Source: Streptomyces sp. B93 (GTDB taxonomy: Bacteria; Actinomycetota; Actinomycetes; Streptomycetales; Streptomycetaceae). Taken from it: DNA of 64,000 nucleotides. Positions 60,749 through 64,000 of this stretch are shown piece after piece. Location of the stretch: contig NZ_JAGPXL010000002.1 of the NCBI RefSeq assembly GCF_018070565.1, positions 247,827 to 311,826 of the forward strand, written 5' to 3'. The notes beneath the pieces are model-generated. The model ran no database searches, was not told the origin of the DNA, and worked only from the letters and a program-made list of their open reading frames with translations. Made by a program: the position numbers and the translations under genes. Position 1 is the first letter of the stretch. Every line of letters starts with the position of its first letter.

Positions 60749-62002
60749 ATGGCACCTGACTTCGCGAAACCTTCCGGGATCGAACTGCGGACCCTGAACC
60801 CCAACGAATGGGACATCTGGTACGACAATCTGATCCGCGCCTTCGGAGGCGTCCCGGAGTCGACGCAGGAGCGGGCGCTGTGGCGGGACATCACCCAGTA
60901 CGACCGTTCCCTCGCCGCCTGGGACGGCGACCTGTGCGTGGGCTCGGCGGGCGCCTTCCGGTTCCGGCTGACGGTGCCGGGCGGCGCCGGGGTGCCGGTG
61001 GCGGGCGTGACGATGGTGGGCGTGTCCGGTACGCACCGGCGGCGCGGGGTCCTCACGTCGATGATGCGGCGGCAGCTGGACGACGTGCGTTCCTGGGGTG
61101 AGCCGCTGGCGGTGCTGACCGCGTCCGAGCCCGCGATCTACGGCCGGTTCGGTTACGCCGTCGGCACCTTCTCGCTCAGCGCCGAGATCGACACCACCCG
61201 GGTACGGCTGTCCGTGCCACCCGGCACCGATGACGTACGGCTGCGGTACGCGCCGCCCGCCGAGGTGCTCGACGCGTGCGAGGCGGTGTACGCGCGGCTG
61301 GTGCCGGGGCGTCCCGGGATGCTCGCCCGGCAGCCGCACTGGGAGCGGCTCGGGCTGCTGGACCCGGAGAGCGAGCGGGACGGGGCGTCGCCCTTGCAGT
61401 GCGTGGTGGCGGAGCGGGACGGCGAGGTCACCGGGTACGCGCGCTACCGGATCCGCACCGGCTGGGGCCCCGCCGGGCACAACGGCACGGTGCTGCTGTC
61501 GGAGCTGGCCGGGCTCGATCCGGCGGCGGAGGCGGCGCTGTGGCGGTTCCTGTTCGACCTGGACCTGACGACCACGCTGGTGGCGCGGTCCCGCCCGGTC
61601 GACGAGGGCTGGCAGCACCAGGTCACCGACATCCGCCGGTGCCAGCTGCGGGTGCGGGACTCGCTGCACGTACGGCTGGTGGACGTCGGGTCGGCGCTGG
61701 AGGCGCGGACGTACCAGGCGCCGGTGGACGTGGTGTTCGAGGTCGGGGACGACTTCTGCCCCTGGAACGCGGGGCGTTGGCGGCTGTCCGGCGACGCCAA
61801 GGGCGCCACCTGCGTCCGCACCACCGACCCCGCCGATCTCGCCCTCACGGTGCGGGAGCTGGGCGCCGCCTACCTCGGCGGGGTCGGCCTCGCCTCGCTG
61901 GCGGCGGCCGGGCGGGTGCGGGAGCTGCGGCAGGGGGCGCTGGCGGAGGCGTCCGTGGCGTTCGGCTCGACGGTGGCCCCGTGGCTGCCGCACGGCTTCT
62001 GA
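60749..62002 (+). CDS. GNAT family N-acetyltransferase, Eis-like
   Basis: The 417-residue protein is of Eis type. The first GNAT domain holds the acetyl-CoA loop MVGVSGTHRRRGVLTSMMRR, followed by EPLAVLTASEPAIYGRFGYA; a second GNAT-like domain and an SCP2-like C-terminal domain come after. It ends in WLPHGF, and the terminal Phe carboxylate acts as a catalytic base in Eis. Eis proteins acetylate amines including aminoglycosides; the substrate here is unknown. It is divergent from the PP2C gene across 163 nt. Confidence 0.93.
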   Translation: MAPDFAKPSGIELRTLNPNEWDIWYDNLIRAFGGVPESTQERALWRDITQYDRSLAAWDGDLCVGSAGAFRFRLTVPGGAGVPVAGVTMVGVSGTHRRRGVLTSMMRRQLDDVRSWGEPLAVLTASEPAIYGRFGYAVGTFSLSAEIDTTRVRLSVPPGTDDVRLRYAPPAEVLDACEAVYARLVPGRPGMLARQPHWERLGLLDPESERDGASPLQCVVAERDGEVTGYARYRIRTGWGPAGHNGTVLLSELAGLDPAAEAALWRFLFDLDLTTTLVARSRPVDEGWQHQVTDIRRCQLRVRDSLHVRLVDVGSALEARTYQAPVDVVFEVGDDFCPWNAGRWRLSGDAKGATCVRTTDPADLALTVRELGAAYLGGVGLASLAAAGRVRELRQGALAEASVAFGSTVAPWLPHGF

Positions 62003-62009
62003 CCGTACG

Positions 62010-62819
62010 TCAGCCGCCCTGGCACCCCGGGCACCAGAACAGGTTGCGGGCGGCGAGGTCGGCGGTGCGGATCTCGCCGCCACAGATGTGGCAGGGCAGG
62101 GTCGCGCGCCGGTAGACGTAGACCTCGCCCCCGTGGTCGTCGACGCGGGGCGGGCGGCCCATCGCCTCCGGGGTGTGCTCGGGCCGGACGGTGTCGATGC
62201 GGTTGTTGCGGACGCCCTCGCGCATCAGCTCGACCAGGTCGGCCCAGAGGGCGTCCCACAGCGCCGGACCGATGTCCCGGCCCGCGCGGTAGGGGTCGAC
62301 GCCGTGCCGGAAGAGGACCTCGGCGCGGTAGACGTTGCCGACGCCCGCGATGACCTTCTGGTCCATCAGCAGCGCGGCGATCGTCGTACGGCTGCGGCGC
62401 ACGCGCGCGTAGGCGAGGCCCGGGTCGGCGTCCGGGCGCAGCGGGTCCGGGCCGAGGCGGGCGTGTATGGCGTCCTTCTCGGCGTCGGTGATCAGGGCGC
62501 AGGTGGTGGGCCCGCGCAGATCGACGTACGAGGTGGCGTCGGCGAGGCGGAGGCGGACGGTGTCGGTCGGCGGGGGCGCGGGGGCCGCGCCGAAGGTGAC
62601 CTTGCCGAACAGGCCGAGGTGGATGTGGATCCAGGACTCGGCGAAGCCCAGGAAGAGGTGCTTGCCGTGAGCCTCGGTGCCGGTCAGGGGTGAGCCGTCG
62701 AGCAGCGCGGCGGCGTCGGAGAACTTGCCCTGGGGGCTGCTGACCCGGACCGGGCCGCCGGTGGCGAACCGGGCGGCGTAGTCCTGCGCCAGCCGGTGGA
62801 TGGTGTGCCCCTCCGGCAC
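62010..62819 (-). CDS. Fpg/Nei family DNA glycosylase (Nei type)
   Basis: The 269-residue base-excision repair enzyme starts MPEGHTIHR, with the catalytic Pro2 and Glu3; the GHT after PE points to the Nei branch and not to Fpg (PELPE). The H2TH region is DQKVIAGVGNVYRAEVLF. The C-terminal zinc finger is CHICGGEIRTADLAARNLFW followed by CPGC. It removes oxidised pyrimidines and cuts the strand. It lies 43 nt downstream of rpiB in one operon. Confidence 0.93.
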   Translation of the reverse strand: MPEGHTIHRLAQDYAARFATGGPVRVSSPQGKFSDAAALLDGSPLTGTEAHGKHLFLGFAESWIHIHLGLFGKVTFGAAPAPPPTDTVRLRLADATSYVDLRGPTTCALITDAEKDAIHARLGPDPLRPDADPGLAYARVRRSRTTIAALLMDQKVIAGVGNVYRAEVLFRHGVDPYRAGRDIGPALWDALWADLVELMREGVRNNRIDTVRPEHTPEAMGRPPRVDDHGGEVYVYRRATLPCHICGGEIRTADLAARNLFWCPGCQGG

Positions 62820-62862
62820 GGGTCGTCCCCCTCCTCGCTCGTCCGCGCTGCTCGACCGTCCC

Positions 62863-63348
<486 letters not shown>

Positions 63349-63393
63349 GGCAACGAGTGTGACACGCGTGTTTCCGCCCGGCAGTGCCGGGGC

Positions 63394-64000
63394 TCACAGG
63401 ACCGTGAAGCTGTCCTTGACCTCCTCGTAGCGCGGTACCGCCCGCTCCTCGACGTGCGGCTGGTACCAGGTGCTGATCTGGTACGACTTGCCCTTGGTGT
63501 CGAAGCCGAGCAGCCGGGCGTGCCAGGAGACACCCTTGAGGGTGAAGCGGTACTCCCAGACGACGGCGGGGTGGCCCCGGAAGGTCGTCTCCTCCAGGCG
63601 GATCTTCAGGTAGTCCTGGCCCTGGCGGGCGTTGCGCTCCGAGGTCTCCCAGGTGTCCATCAGGTCGCCGCGGGCGAGGGCGGACTTGGCGACCAGTTCC
63701 TGGGTGCCGTCCGGTGAGGTGTAGTGCACCTCGGAGCCCGTCTTCACATCCCGCTGCCAGCCGTCCGGCGGCGCCCACGCGAACCCGCCCGCCTCCTCGC
63801 GGGTGCCGGGCGGCGGGCTCTGCGGCCGTGCGGTGCCCTCGACGGTCGGCGAGGGCGTGACGGACGTCCGCGGCCCTTCGCCGCCCACCGCGCCGTTCGC
63901 GTCCCGGTCGTCGTCGGGGGTGCCCGAGGTCGCGGTGAGGACGACGGCCACGAGGGCGCCGGTCACCGCCACGGCGGCGGCGGTGAGTACGGCCGTACGG
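63394..64000 (-). CDS. membrane-anchored protein with extracytoplasmic domain, N-terminus outside the window
   Basis: The frame is open to the right edge. A GTG at 63972 would start a 192-residue protein, but upstream codons encode RTAVLTAAAVAVTGALVAVVL, a membrane segment, so the gene most likely begins outside. A Pro/Thr/Ser linker follows, then a beta-rich domain of about 130 residues (GFAWAPPDGWQRDVKTGSEV, EETTFRGHPAVVWEYRF, YQISTWYQPHVEE). It could be the outer part of a Ser/Thr kinase or a stand-alone sensor or lipoprotein. This cannot be decided here. Confidence 0.75.
   Translation of the reverse strand, partial: RTAVLTAAAVAVTGALVAVVLTATSGTPDDDRDANGAVGGEGPRTSVTPSPTVEGTARPQSPPPGTREEAGGFAWAPPDGWQRDVKTGSEVHYTSPDGTQELVAKSALARGDLMDTWETSERNARQGQDYLKIRLEETTFRGHPAVVWEYRFTLKGVSWHARLLGFDTKGKSYQISTWYQPHVEERAVPRYEEVKDSFTVL

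Overview
The window is chromosomal DNA from a Streptomyces or very close relative. G+C is very high throughout, third codon positions are almost all G or C, GTG starts are common, and gene order (proBA, obg-rpmA-rplU, rne, mreBCD-pbp2-rodA, ndk, folC, valS, clpX, clpP2-clpP1, tig, tRNA-Gly, rpiB) is the one familiar from Streptomyces. Most genes lie on the minus strand.

Layout. 1-3402: proB, a small conserved gene and proA, with the start of a further gene leaving the left edge. 3668-14334: a cell-wall glycopolymer locus with a pyruvyltransferase-like protein, two paralogous CDP-polyol phosphotransferases (TagF/TarL type), a family-2 glycosyltransferase, a fused cytidylyltransferase-reductase that should make CDP-ribitol, and a sulfotransferase-like protein. 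14456-21089: obg, rpmA, rplU and a very large RNase E/G. 21353-28336: two radical-SAM-related genes (TIGR03936 and TIGR03960 families), normally neighbours, are here separated by a plus-strand two-gene conflict cassette (EACC1-like protein plus caspase-NTPase-TPR protein) and a small membrane protein. 28406-36531: CYTH/CHAD protein, then rodA, pbp2, mreD, mreC, mreB. 36924-47886: ndk, a DUF4233 protein, folC, valS, a secreted or membrane-anchored protein, clpX, clpP2, clpP1, tig. 48112-48508: tRNA-Pro and tRNA-Gly.

48464-57186 is an integrated actinomycete integrative and conjugative element (AICE, pSAM2 type) in the 3' end of tRNA-Gly(UCC). Perfect 43-bp direct repeats bound it, and the excised circle would be 8,680 bp. 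It carries int, xis, a RepSA-type rolling-circle initiator, several small spread or zinc-knuckle proteins, an FtsK/TraSA DNA translocase, a divergent GntR repressor behind an array of five related palindromic sites, and one cargo gene. 57277-64000 returns to host genes: a small membrane protein, an acyltransferase, an HD-domain protein, a PP2C/SpoIIE phosphatase, an Eis-like acetyltransferase, a Nei-type DNA glycosylase, rpiB, and a protein leaving the right edge.

The most interesting items are the EACC1/caspase-STAND-TPR cassette (22379-25713), whose seven C-terminal repeats are in exact 120-bp register, and the small AICE with its operator array. Gene starts were chosen by ribosome-binding sites and family lengths; nothing here was checked by database search.
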